Shown piece by piece: positions 35,220-44,302 of a stretch of 64,000 nt of DNA. A program made the position numbers and the translations under genes. The DNA lies in the NCBI RefSeq assembly GCF_026016445.1, contig NZ_CP096147.1:2454501-2518500 (forward strand). Reading direction: 5' to 3'. Numbering within the stretch: the first letter of the stretch is position 1; each line of letters opens with the position of its first letter. The notes beneath the pieces are model-generated. The model was not told the origin of the DNA and searched no databases. It worked only from the letters and a program-made list of their open reading frames with translations. The stretch is from Cognatishimia activa (lineage in GTDB: Bacteria; Pseudomonadota; Alphaproteobacteria; Rhodobacterales; Rhodobacteraceae).

Positions 35220-36493
35220 GCGACCTCTCCGGTAAGTTTTAAAAACTCGATCACCATAGCCGCGGTCCAAGTAAAGTGAAGACCCCCACATGGTTCACCG
35301 GTCATCGGATCAAAGTATTCGGCGAAACCGCCGGTTTCGATCAGCTTGACGCTATCACTGATGATGCGGGCCGCGGTGTCATGATGACCTTCCCGCTTTA
35401 GACCGTCAGAAATCATATAGTTCACGATCAGCCAAGCCGGACCACGCCAGTAACGAGCGCCGTCATAGTTTTCGTCATCGGGATGATGGCTAGGCACCAG
35501 ATACTTCACGCGCTTCCCTAGCTCGTCGATGTGCCGTGCGATGGCTGTGGAATGTTCCTTATCGATGTGGGCAAAAACCGGCAGAAGACCACCAATAGAT
35601 GGGCTGTCGATCACATCACCTATCACACGATCATAGCACAGATACTGCTGCCTCTTCTCGCTCCAAAGGTCGTTGAGTGCTCGAAGTCCCTTATCTGATC
35701 GGGTTCGTTCTTTTGCTGCCAGTTCGGTTTCGCCCAAACTCTCCGCCATAGCAGCAAGATCTTGGCTAGACCGCAGTAGGATCGCGTTAAAGCCTGGATC
35801 AACAACCTGAAACGGGGAAGCATCGTGCAGTTTGGTGTAGTCCCAGTTTAGGCCACGGAAGAGTTGAACAAGCCAAATGTACCTTTTGTACTGCTCTTGC
35901 GTTGGACGATGCGCTGGATTGGTGTGATTTAGATCACGGCGCTGAAACTCACCAACCCCCTCGGTTGGAACACGTTCAAAAGCCGCATCCCAGTCAACAG
36001 AGTTATCTCGGCCAGACTCCCAAGGGTGCAAAATCGCGACCAAACCAGTATTTTCAGGGTCACGTGCCTTGTAGAACCAATCATGCCAAGCAGCAATCTT
36101 AGGCAAAAGCGCGGCGGCGCGACGGCGCGCCATTTCCGTGTCTTTGGCCCTTTCGAGCAACCGACGTACAGCAAAACCAGCGACCGGAGGCTGGGTGATA
36201 CCCGTGGTTGGAACCGGTCGATTGGTTTGCCAGACCTCTGGGCCTGGATAGTAGCCGTCATCATCTTTGTGGAAGATGATATGGGGTACCATTCCATCAT
36301 CCCATTGATGCGCAAACAGCGTTTCGATTTCCGTCCATGCCCTTGATTCATCTACGTAATACTGGCCAAGAGAAGACAGGGCGCTATCCCAATTCCACTG
36401 AAAAGGGTAAAGCCCATGCGTTGGCACTGTGTAGTGCCCTTGGTCGTTACGCGCGAGGATCTCGACGGCTTGGTTGAAAATATTGGTACTCAT
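35216..36493 (-). CDS. GH63-family hydrolase, mannosylglycerate/glucosylglycerate hydrolase-like
   Basis: 425 residues from the ATG at 36493. It is an (alpha/alpha)6-barrel enzyme of the MGH1-like GH63 group, whose characterised short members hydrolyse mannosylglycerate or glucosylglycerate. Hallmarks are QWNWDSALSS near the N-terminus, WESGRDNS with presumed acid D163, YWRGPAWLIVNYM, and GFAEYFDPMTGEPCGG with presumed base E392. No signal peptide is seen, so the disaccharide must be imported first, consistent with the ABC transporter genes in the same operon. Products would be a hexose and D-glycerate, matching the isomerase and glycerate kinase genes downstream. Trehalase-like or glucosidase activity is the main alternative. 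Confidence 0.85.
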   Translation of the reverse strand: MSTNIFNQAVEILARNDQGHYTVPTHGLYPFQWNWDSALSSLGQYYVDESRAWTEIETLFAHQWDDGMVPHIIFHKDDDGYYPGPEVWQTNRPVPTTGITQPPVAGFAVRRLLERAKDTEMARRRAAALLPKIAAWHDWFYKARDPENTGLVAILHPWESGRDNSVDWDAAFERVPTEGVGEFQRRDLNHTNPAHRPTQEQYKRYIWLVQLFRGLNWDYTKLHDASPFQVVDPGFNAILLRSSQDLAAMAESLGETELAAKERTRSDKGLRALNDLWSEKRQQYLCYDRVIGDVIDSPSIGGLLPVFAHIDKEHSTAIARHIDELGKRVKYLVPSHHPDDENYDGARYWRGPAWLIVNYMISDGLKREGHHDTAARIISDSVKLIETGGFAEYFDPMTGEPCGGLHFTWTAAMVIEFLKLTGEVA

Positions 36494-36509
36494 GGTTCTA
36501 CCTGATGGG

Positions 36510-37553
36510 TTACGCGACAGCGAGGTTGGTTTGCGTGTCGAACCAGCGGATGCGGTCCGGCTGAGGAGCAAGGTTCAACATGTCGCCAGATTTAAGCTTC
36601 AGATCGCTTTCCAATATCGCACGGAACATAGTGCCATTGACGTCACAGGTGACAAGCAAATGGGCACCAAGGGGTTCAACCAAACGAACTTTGGCCGGCA
36701 GGCCATTTTCAGATGGCACGATATCCTCAGGGCGAATAGCGAATTCTATAGGGCCATTTCCGCCTGATGGACCAGAGTAGGTTTGACCAGCGACTTGCCA
36801 GTTTCCACCATCGGCCTCGGTTGCAGGCAGGAAGTTCATCGGCGGGTTACCGATAAAGCCAGCTACAAAACGTTCGGCAGGATTGCGATAAACCTCAACC
36901 GGAGTGGCGGCTTGAACGATGCGCCCCTCGTGCATGACCGAAATCCGGTCCGCGAGACTCATCGCCTCGACCTGATCGTGGGTCACGTAGATCGCTGTCG
37001 TATTGCTTTCTGCCAGAACGCCTTTCAGTTCTGCGCGCATTTCAAGACGCAGAAGCGCGTCCAAGTTGGAAAGCGGTTCATCCATCAGGATAACATCTGG
37101 CTCCATCGCAAGCGCGCGAGCCACCGCCACACGTTGGCGCTGACCACCTGAAAGCTCACCAGAGTAGCGCCCAAGCAGTTGATCGATGTGCATCAGACCC
37201 GCTGTCCGTTCGACGCGCTTTTTGACTTCAGCATCCGGCAATTTCTGCATACGCAGGCCAAAGCCGATGTTTTCAAACACGGTGAGGTGCGGGAAAACGG
37301 CATAGTTTTGGAATACCATCGCGATGCCGCGATCCTTAGGCGCAAGGTGGTCAACCCGGCGCCCGCCGATCCAGACTTCGCCTTCTGTCGCCGTCTCCAG
37401 GCCACAGATAATGCGCAGAAGCGTGGACTTGCCGCAACCCGAGGCTCCGAGCAGGACCATGAATTCCTGATCCGAAATGTTGAGGTTGATGTCGCGCAGC
37501 GCCTGATACTCTCCGAAGCGTTTGGCGACGTTCTTGATCTGAATCTCAGCCAT
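36510..37553 (-). CDS. Sugar ABC transporter ATP-binding protein (MalK/UgpC family)
   Basis: 347 residues. Walker A GASGCGKST, Q-loop VFQNYAVFPHLTV, signature LSGGQRQRVAVA and Walker B VILMDEPLSNLD form the ABC domain; residues ~240-347 are the OB-fold TOBE regulatory domain (FAIRPEDI, GAHLLVTCDVNG). This architecture is that of CUT1 carbohydrate importers. AAGGAG precedes the ATG. It lies between the permease genes and the hydrolase gene. Confidence 0.92.
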   Translation of the reverse strand: MAEIQIKNVAKRFGEYQALRDINLNISDQEFMVLLGASGCGKSTLLRIICGLETATEGEVWIGGRRVDHLAPKDRGIAMVFQNYAVFPHLTVFENIGFGLRMQKLPDAEVKKRVERTAGLMHIDQLLGRYSGELSGGQRQRVAVARALAMEPDVILMDEPLSNLDALLRLEMRAELKGVLAESNTTAIYVTHDQVEAMSLADRISVMHEGRIVQAATPVEVYRNPAERFVAGFIGNPPMNFLPATEADGGNWQVAGQTYSGPSGGNGPIEFAIRPEDIVPSENGLPAKVRLVEPLGAHLLVTCDVNGTMFRAILESDLKLKSGDMLNLAPQPDRIRWFDTQTNLAVA

Positions 37554-37580
37554 TGTTTGGCTCCTTAAACTTGCAACCGC

Positions 37581-38420
37581 TTAGCGGTTGGCGATGCCCC
37601 ACATCGCAAAGAGGTATTTGCGCACAGCGAAGATGAAGATCAGCGCTGGCACGACGAGGATGAACCCACCGGCGAACTTCAAGTGAAGCGGTGATGTGTC
37701 GAGGTTTTGCAGAAGGAACGCGGTCAGCGTCCGGTTTTCGATGGTCAAAACCGCAGCTGCAAACACCTCGTTCCAGGAAATCACGAATGCGAAAATCGCC
37801 GATGCTGTGATACCTGGAAGGATCAGAGGCAGGATCACCTTGGTGAAGGCGGTCAATCGTGTGCAGCCCAAAGTCCAAGCCGCTTCTTCCAGTTCCATTG
37901 GAATACCCGAAAAGAGCGAGAACGTGATCAGAACCGCGAACGGTATGGCCAGCGTTGTGTGAACCAGCGCCAATCCAAAAATCGTATCGTCAATCCCTGC
38001 GCGAATGAACATGACTGCCAGTGGCAGCGCCAGAAGCGGCAGTGGGAAGGCACGGGTCAGCAGGATCAGCAACCGGAACAGCTCTTTACCTGGGAAATCA
38101 AACCGAGAAAGAGCGTAACCCGCAGGTGCCCCGATAGAGATCGACATAACCATGGTCAGTGCCGCGACCAGAATCGAGTTTTTCAGCGCCGTCAGAATAC
38201 CCGCAAAGTTGGCAAAGAAAGTTAGACTGCCGAGATCAAACTCAGGAACGAACGATTTCGGGAATGCGTTCACCGCCTCCGGTGAGCTGAGCGTATTGAT
38301 CAACAGGAAGTAGATCGGGACGAGCACCCAAGCGCAGAGCATGGCCACGGCAGCGCCGTAGACAAAGCGGCCCGCTCTACGAGTATCCGCCGGAGCGGCT
38401 GCAACAGTTGCATCACTCAT
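37581..38420 (-). CDS. Sugar ABC transporter permease (MalG type)
   Basis: 279 residues with about six membrane segments and the EAA loop MELEEAAWTLGCTRLTAFTK facing the ATPase. It starts with ATGA overlapping the stop of the first permease gene, so both halves of the membrane complex are co-translated. The N-terminal cytoplasmic lead is Ala-rich. It belongs to the CUT1 importer of the mannosylglycerate-type operon. Confidence 0.92.
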   Translation of the reverse strand: MSDATVAAAPADTRRAGRFVYGAAVAMLCAWVLVPIYFLLINTLSSPEAVNAFPKSFVPEFDLGSLTFFANFAGILTALKNSILVAALTMVMSISIGAPAGYALSRFDFPGKELFRLLILLTRAFPLPLLALPLAVMFIRAGIDDTIFGLALVHTTLAIPFAVLITFSLFSGIPMELEEAAWTLGCTRLTAFTKVILPLILPGITASAIFAFVISWNEVFAAAVLTIENRTLTAFLLQNLDTSPLHLKFAGGFILVVPALIFIFAVRKYLFAMWGIANR

Positions 38421-39262
38421 ATCGAAGCTCCTTTCGGTACGCGCAGTGCACGCAGGATCACAAGTGTCGAAGCGATTGAGATCGCAAGGATGATCAGGGC
38501 AATCGCGGCCGCTGCTCCACCATTCAGCAGTTCAAACTGGTAGGTGTAGACCTCGCCCATCAGGACTGGGAACAACGTGCCCCCCAGCGCCGAAACAACA
38601 GCGAATATTTCAAAGGCCAAGATGACTCGCAGCACCAGCGCGGTTTGCAGAGATGGACGCAGAAGCGGTAGCGTGACCTTCAGGAACCGCTTCCATGGCG
38701 AGGCACCAAAGACTTCAGCAGCTTCGTAATATTCCTTGGGGATCAGGCCGATGCCAGCCACCAGGATCACCAGCATGATCGCGGTTGCACGCCAGATTTC
38801 TGCTCGGGCAATCGCTAGGAAGACGACACCCGGAGTTTGGTAAGACAGAAGGTTAAACGGCTTGTCCGTTGCCCCAACTGCGTTCAGCATGGAGTTCAGG
38901 AAACCTGACTGGTCAAAGATCGCCAACCAGATGATCCCTGCGGCTAGGTCCGAAATGCCCAACGGAATGGTCCAGATGTAAAGGACAATGTCACGCCCTT
39001 TTTTCATCTTGTTGACCATCGTGGCCATCAACAGAGCCAGCGCGAGCTGTACGGGGACAACGGCGGCAGCCAAAATCAGAGTGTTTTGCAGCGAAATTGG
39101 GAACTTCCAGTGACTACTTACGTCTCGGAAATTATCCAGAGTGAAACCTGCTCCGGTGCTGAAGGCTTGCTGTGCGACCAGTACAAACGGGTACAGGAAG
39201 AACAAGCATAGAAACAGCGTAACCGGGAGGATCAGCAAATACGGTAGGAACCGTGCGTTCAT
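38417..39262 (-). CDS. Sugar ABC transporter permease (MalF type)
   Basis: 281 residues, about six membrane segments, with the EAA-type loop YEAAEVFGASPWKRFLKVTL. No long MalF periplasmic loop is present, as usual for CUT1 permeases outside enterobacteria. CCGGAG precedes the ATG. Two hairpins separate it from the binding-protein gene upstream, which would favour higher expression of the binding protein. Confidence 0.92.
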   Translation of the reverse strand: MNARFLPYLLILPVTLFLCLFFLYPFVLVAQQAFSTGAGFTLDNFRDVSSHWKFPISLQNTLILAAAVVPVQLALALLMATMVNKMKKGRDIVLYIWTIPLGISDLAAGIIWLAIFDQSGFLNSMLNAVGATDKPFNLLSYQTPGVVFLAIARAEIWRATAIMLVILVAGIGLIPKEYYEAAEVFGASPWKRFLKVTLPLLRPSLQTALVLRVILAFEIFAVVSALGGTLFPVLMGEVYTYQFELLNGGAAAAIALIILAISIASTLVILRALRVPKGASI

Positions 39263-39307
39263 GGGATCGCTCCGGGGTTTTGGTCAAATTTGGTGTTTGG
39301 TTCGGGT

Positions 39308-39355
39308 GTCCGGGCCATTCAAGGCCCGGACAGGGTTGCAGGTAGAAAACCTGCA
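39308..39355 (-). terminator. Two tandem hairpins between binding-protein and permease genes
   Basis: TGCAGGT/ACCTGCA (39337-39355, 5-base loop) and GTCCGGGCC/GGCCCGGAC (39308-39331, 6-base loop, 9 perfect pairs) follow each other after the binding-protein stop. Such intercistronic stems usually protect the upstream mRNA or partly terminate, giving excess binding protein over permease. No T-run follows. Confidence 0.55.
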
Positions 39356-39366
39356 GTGGGAGAGCA

Positions 39367-40629
39367 TTACTCTACCGGGCAGGCTCCTTCGGATGGGGCA
39401 TCTGGTGCCCAGCAAGGTGCGCCTGTTTCGTTCATGATCTTCGCAAGAGTTTTCTTCTGATCATCCAGAACCGCACGGATTGGCTGACCGGCCAGAACGA
39501 TACGCTCAAAGCTGTCTACGAAGACACGGTTGAAGTCACCGCCTTTGTCACCAAGACCTGCTGGCAACAGACCAGGGTTGGCATCCGCAGAAGCACTCAT
39601 GATAGCAACCGCATTCCCTGCAGCTTGAACTGATGGAGGCAGGTCACCAGGCAGTTCAACATCTACAACCGGGAAGAAGTTGGTCGCGCGAAGGGTTGCG
39701 ATCTGAGTTTCAGGCTTAAGCATATGCGCAACAATCGCCTTTGCCGCATCCATGTCAGGAGCTGTACGTGGAATTGCAACGCCAGCGATCACAGGCATGA
39801 AGCCCCGGCCTGTTGGACCAGCTGGTGCTGGGAATGCCACGAAATCATCTGGGCGTTCATTGAATGCTGCCGCCAGACGAGATGTGTGGTCAAATGCAAT
39901 CCAAACATCTTCAGAGAGCAATTGCTCCTGCAAGAATGAGAAGTTGGTTGAAGCCGGGTTGGTCACAGCCCAGAGTTCGCGCATCTTTTCCCAAGCCGTT
40001 ACAGCTTCGTCAGAGGCAAATGTGCGCACAACACCGTCGGTGTAGGACGGGTAGAGATATCCTTGGAAGAAGCGATGCTTCAGACCCTTTGGCCCGGCTG
40101 GAAAACCAAATTTAGCTTCGCCAGTCGCCTCTTTGACGTTTGTAGACCACTCAATCAGTTGGTCATAAGTCAATGCGTTGATATCCGCGCCCGCTGGCAA
40201 ATGCTCCAACGCTTTTTTGTTGGCGGCCATGATGTAGCTCGCCTGCATCCAAGGAATGTATTGCGTGTCTGATGTGCCAAGCTTCGCCAGTTCGTTGAAA
40301 GTCGCACTTGCAGCGCCCAGGCCCAGATCGCCCAGATCGAGAAGATCATCTGGGTTCATCGCCGAAAAATCGCCGTGCAATGCGCCAAGGACACCGATGG
40401 AACCGGAGCCTGCTTGAAGCTCAGCGTTCAGACGGGTCAGCCAAGGGCCACCATCGTTTGGTTGATAGTCAACGTCCTGTCCGCCCAGAACTTGTTCACG
40501 CATCGCCTGTGCTTCTTCGACAGGTTTGGCCTGTGTAGACCAAAACAATACGTCTGCTTGTGCGATGGTGGCAGAGACCAGAATGGCCACGCCTGAAGCT
40601 GCACTTGCCAATTTGGCTTGGAATTTCAT
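39367..40629 (-). CDS. Extracellular sugar-binding protein of CUT1 ABC transporter
   Basis: 420 residues with a Sec signal peptide cut near TIAQA-D (residue ~25). The mature protein has the periplasmic-binding-protein fold of family 1, with PVIAGVAIPRTAPDMDAAK as a typical second-lobe stretch and several Trp residues (FWSTQAK, GPWLTRL, IPWMQAS) that could stack on sugar rings. GGGAGG precedes the ATG. It is the first gene of the seven-gene LacI-controlled operon and should determine its ligand, predicted to be mannosylglycerate or glucosylglycerate from the enzymes encoded downstream. Confidence 0.9.
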   Translation of the reverse strand: MKFQAKLASAASGVAILVSATIAQADVLFWSTQAKPVEEAQAMREQVLGGQDVDYQPNDGGPWLTRLNAELQAGSGSIGVLGALHGDFSAMNPDDLLDLGDLGLGAASATFNELAKLGTSDTQYIPWMQASYIMAANKKALEHLPAGADINALTYDQLIEWSTNVKEATGEAKFGFPAGPKGLKHRFFQGYLYPSYTDGVVRTFASDEAVTAWEKMRELWAVTNPASTNFSFLQEQLLSEDVWIAFDHTSRLAAAFNERPDDFVAFPAPAGPTGRGFMPVIAGVAIPRTAPDMDAAKAIVAHMLKPETQIATLRATNFFPVVDVELPGDLPPSVQAAGNAVAIMSASADANPGLLPAGLGDKGGDFNRVFVDSFERIVLAGQPIRAVLDDQKKTLAKIMNETGAPCWAPDAPSEGACPVE

Positions 40630-40772
40630 GATTTCCTCCCAATTGAATCACGAAGCTCTCTTCTTATTGAGGCTTCCGTTTGTAGTTGCGATCCACTCCT
40701 CCCCTGGAGCACGACACCGAATTCCACTGCTACTGAAGGCAATTAGGAATCGGCGCTGATCTGCCAATAGCA

Positions 40773-40897
40773 TGGTATAACGTTATACCAATCGTCAATG
40801 ATTTTTATGTGGTTTTGTGAATACGGTCGAAAATACAATCAATACCTCCTTGTAACTATAGGGTATCAGGGGGTAAAACTGCCAAAACGTTAAACCA
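40773..40897. promoter_or_regulatory. LacI-type operators between the transporter operon and its regulator
   Basis: TGGTATAACGTTATACCA (40773-40790) is a perfect 18-bp palindrome with a central CG, the classic LacI-family operator form. A second site at 40880-40897 (TGCCAAAACGTTAAACCA) matches it at 14 of 18 positions and lies just before the regulator ATG. The first would control the transporter operon (ATG at 40629) and the second would allow autoregulation or looping. Confidence 0.7.
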
Positions 40898-40909
40898 AAA
40901 CTGGAAAGA

Positions 40910-41938
40910 ATGGCCCGAAAACCGAAATTAGAAACGGTCGCAAAGGAAGCAGGCGTATCAGTCGCGACAGCGAGCCAAGTGATACGCGGCACCGGTCGAA
41001 TTTCGGAAAAAACGCGCAAAAAGGTACTCGAAGCAGCCCAAAAGCTACACTACGTGCCAGACTCTCGGGCAGCATCAATGCGCTCAGGTGACAATCGCGA
41101 AATTGGATTTACGATTCATCAGATCGCCAACCCGTTTAATGCTGAAGTCATCAGTGGTGTCAGTGATCTGCTAGAAAACGAAGGCTATCTGGTATCCGTC
41201 TTGGACTCGCAAGATGACCCGGAGCGCCAGAGGCGTCAATTGGAAGCATTCATCCGAAGCTCTCGTGGTGGGCTATTGTGGGTTCCAGCACATGATACTC
41301 CTCAAAGCAGCATCGATTTGCTGCGCAACCACCAGATGCCGACCGTTACCTTTTTGCGACGAGAGGGCACATCTGATTTCGATCACGTGGGTATCCTGAA
41401 CACGGAAGCGACAAAGACCGCCACGACCTATCTGGCGGACCTTGGGCATCACAACATCGCGTTTTTGGGCGGTAAAGCGGACGTAGACGTCAGGAACCAG
41501 CGTATCGCCGGCTACAAGTCCGTCATTGCTGAACGAAATCTCGGCCCTGAAATTATCTGGGATTCCGCAGACGACAAATTGGCGGGGCTAAACGCGATGA
41601 TGGATTTGCGGCTCGCACATCCTGAAGTCACCGCGATTGTGTGCAACGGCGATCAAATTGCGCTTGGCGCTTGTCTGGCTCTTGCGCGAAATGGTGAAGA
41701 ACCTGGGAAAGACGTTTCGATTGTCGGTTTCGATGACATTCAAGATGCCGCCGCCGCCACGCCTCCCCTAACTACGATGGCGACCTCGCCGTATCAGCTC
41801 GGCAGACGGCTGGCACGTGCGCTGCTGGAACGCATCCGAAATCCGGATTCTCCTATCGCGATATCTGAGATTTCAGCAAAACTCGTCGAACGCGAGACAA
41901 CTGGTGCAAGATCAGAACGAGTGAAAAAGCCACGATAG
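40910..41938 (+). CDS. LacI-family transcriptional regulator
   Basis: 342 residues. The N-terminal HTH is ETVAKEAGVSVATASQVIRG followed by the hinge (KKVLEAAQKLHYVPDSRAASMRS; core LHYVPDSRAA), then a sugar-binding periplasmic-like domain with IGFTIHQIANPFNAEVISGV and DVSIVGFDDIQDA. One unusual point is SQVIRG in place of the common SRVLNG/SRALSG. It diverges from the transporter operon with a perfect operator between them, so it is the likely repressor, relieved by the imported glycoside or a breakdown product. Confidence 0.93.
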   Translation: MARKPKLETVAKEAGVSVATASQVIRGTGRISEKTRKKVLEAAQKLHYVPDSRAASMRSGDNREIGFTIHQIANPFNAEVISGVSDLLENEGYLVSVLDSQDDPERQRRQLEAFIRSSRGGLLWVPAHDTPQSSIDLLRNHQMPTVTFLRREGTSDFDHVGILNTEATKTATTYLADLGHHNIAFLGGKADVDVRNQRIAGYKSVIAERNLGPEIIWDSADDKLAGLNAMMDLRLAHPEVTAIVCNGDQIALGACLALARNGEEPGKDVSIVGFDDIQDAAAATPPLTTMATSPYQLGRRLARALLERIRNPDSPIAISEISAKLVERETTGARSERVKKPR

Positions 41939-41956
41939 TCAGTCCTATGACATGCG

Positions 41957-44059
41957 TTAGCTACAGGCGGCCATCAACTTAGTCAGGTGTTTCCTGTAAT
42001 GCTCCCACTTGGCGACTGAGCTTGTGTAGATTGGCTCGCGAACCTGCGTGATACTGGCTGTGCGCACACGACGCTTAGATTTATGAGAGTGCAAGCAAGC
42101 CTCTTCCCAGTCCAAACCACAATATGTCAGCAAAGCCTTCACCTGCGTTTCTTGGTCGGACACCAACTCTTCATATTGAAGTGTGTGAAACGCATCTGAA
42201 GGCAGCATCGCTTCCCAATGTAGCATAAGGCGCTCATAACCTTTGAAATAGCGGCCCATTTCAACCTGATCGTAGCTGTGAAACTGGCTGCGCTCAAAAA
42301 GACGCGTGAAGCCAGAGAAGCAGCTGTCCATGCCACTGCGTTTGACATGCACAATCTTAGCGTTGGGCAGAAGCGCATGGATCAGACCAATCAGATCGAA
42401 GTTGGAAGGCATTTTATCGGTGACGAAAGCAGCACCATCCGAAATGTCAGTCAGAATTGCTAGATAGCGATCAACCAGTGCGCGGATTTTATCACCTGCG
42501 ATCCGAGCAAAGGCATTCGGGAATTCTGCGCGGGTTGTCTCATCGAGCTGTTCAAACAAATTGCGCAAATCATTCAGCTCGCCCGCCCCATAAACCTTCG
42601 AGTGGCTCGCGAGAATGGTTTCGGTCAATGTGGTGCCGGAGCGCGGCATGCCGAGTACAAAGATCGGTGTGGCAGAGGGGTTGGCAAAGGCGCGCAGTTG
42701 ATCGATGAAATCAAGAGTGAAGGTTTGAATAATCGCATCCACCTGAGCGTCGCGCGCATCCGCATCGTATTGGATGGTCGACCGTTTCAAAGCAGCCCCG
42801 CGTTCATATTGTTCCCACGCCTTATCGTAATTGCCCAAAGCGTCGTAACAATCAGCCAAGCCAAAGCGGAACGAAATCTGCTTTGAGATAGGCATGTTGT
42901 TCACCTGTGACAGCTCCTGCTCCAAGGCCATAAAAACCGGGTCCGTTGGAGATTTAGGCTTTAAAACACGGCTCAGAGCCACGAGGGCGGACGTATCAGA
43001 AGGTTGTAGCTGCAATGCTGCCTCAAAGGTTTCCATCGCTTTTGTTTTGTCACCCATCTCCAGATAGATGTGCCCCTTCCCCATCAGGCTGGGCGCGAAA
43101 GTTGGATCCTGCGCAAGTGCCTCATCATAGTGGCGCAGAACCGAGTCACTATCGGCTAGACCACTTTTGACCAAACCCAACTGGTGAAGACAGCTGGCAT
43201 TTTGAGGCTCAAGCTCAAAAGCTCGCTCTGCCGCATTGAGAGCAAGTTCAGGATGGTTCTTTTCCAGATAGACCTGTGATAGCCCAATATGGGCGGATGT
43301 CTGTTTTGGATCAGACACCAACGCGCGGCGGAACAACCGCTCTGCTGCATCCAGTTCCAAACGCATTAAAAAGATACGACCCTGATTGCGCAGCGCCTCG
43401 GCATTATTCGGATCTTTGGCCTGAATGTGAGAAATTTCCAAAAGCGCCTCATCCAGGCGATCCAAATCAATCAGCACGGTAGACAGGTTATTGCGGCTTT
43501 CATGGTGATCGGGGTGGATGGCCAGCACTTGGCGATAATACTCAATCGCAGCATCGATCTCCTTTTCATCCCGCGCGATGGACCCAAGATTGTTCAGAGA
43601 CGCGATGTGTTTGGGATCAAGAGACAGGGCTTTTTGATGAAGCGCTTTTGCTTTCTCAATCTCACCGAGGTCGTAATAAGCCAAAGCGAGGTTCGCAAAT
43701 ATCGGCGCTGATTTGGCCCCACCGGCAACGGCGCGCTCGCCGTATGATACCGCCTCAGGAAGACGATCGGCAGAACGGAAAACCTCGACCATATTTGACA
43801 GCAGCATCAGATTCTTTGGATCAATCGCAAGCGCCGACTGAAGACGCTCGGTAGCCGTTTGCAGATCCCCCTTTTGATAAGCGGCCAACCCGATCAGCTG
43901 TTGCGCCATCGCATTTTTTGCCTCTGCCTGCAGCACGCGATCACACAGATATATACAAGCGTCCAACTCACCCTTTTGGAAGTTGTTCAAAGCCATTTGA
44001 ATGGCTTGGGCAACGCTTAAAGTTTGAACGGTTTCTTGCGAGTTTGAGGCCGTGGTCAT
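41957..44059 (-). CDS. TPR-repeat sulfotransferase
   Basis: 700 residues from the ATG at 44059, with AAAGGA upstream; an ATG at 44128 would add 23 residues. Residues ~10-430 are a run of about eleven tetratricopeptide repeats (for example LNNLGSIARDEKEIDAAIEYYRQ truncated as NNLGSIARDEKEIDAAIEYY). The C-terminal third is a sulfotransferase domain: PAPS-binding loop GMPRSGTTLTE (M471-T477 region) and the 3'-phosphate region HVKRSGMDSCFSGF. It would transfer sulfate from PAPS to an unknown acceptor, perhaps a glycan, lipid or protein bound by the TPR scaffold. No signal peptide. It is convergent with the LacI gene and unlinked to obvious pathway genes. Confidence 0.88.
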   Translation of the reverse strand: MTTASNSQETVQTLSVAQAIQMALNNFQKGELDACIYLCDRVLQAEAKNAMAQQLIGLAAYQKGDLQTATERLQSALAIDPKNLMLLSNMVEVFRSADRLPEAVSYGERAVAGGAKSAPIFANLALAYYDLGEIEKAKALHQKALSLDPKHIASLNNLGSIARDEKEIDAAIEYYRQVLAIHPDHHESRNNLSTVLIDLDRLDEALLEISHIQAKDPNNAEALRNQGRIFLMRLELDAAERLFRRALVSDPKQTSAHIGLSQVYLEKNHPELALNAAERAFELEPQNASCLHQLGLVKSGLADSDSVLRHYDEALAQDPTFAPSLMGKGHIYLEMGDKTKAMETFEAALQLQPSDTSALVALSRVLKPKSPTDPVFMALEQELSQVNNMPISKQISFRFGLADCYDALGNYDKAWEQYERGAALKRSTIQYDADARDAQVDAIIQTFTLDFIDQLRAFANPSATPIFVLGMPRSGTTLTETILASHSKVYGAGELNDLRNLFEQLDETTRAEFPNAFARIAGDKIRALVDRYLAILTDISDGAAFVTDKMPSNFDLIGLIHALLPNAKIVHVKRSGMDSCFSGFTRLFERSQFHSYDQVEMGRYFKGYERLMLHWEAMLPSDAFHTLQYEELVSDQETQVKALLTYCGLDWEEACLHSHKSKRRVRTASITQVREPIYTSSVAKWEHYRKHLTKLMAACS

Positions 44060-44302
44060 CTGTATCAGTCCTTTGTTCCCCTCTGCTTTATCTAACCAGA
44101 AATCGACCGGCAATCGCGTGCTCGTCAAAAAGCGCGCAGGCTACCGCTTAAGCCTCAAATCGACATAAACTTTGGTTATAAACCTGTTTTTTAAGGGTTT
44201 TCCGAAGCGCGATCCCCATTAAGGGAATTTCAAGGAATACGGCGCGCACCTCAAGCCTAGAGGTCGCCACATCATTGCGATGAGAATATTGGGGACAAAA
44301 AT

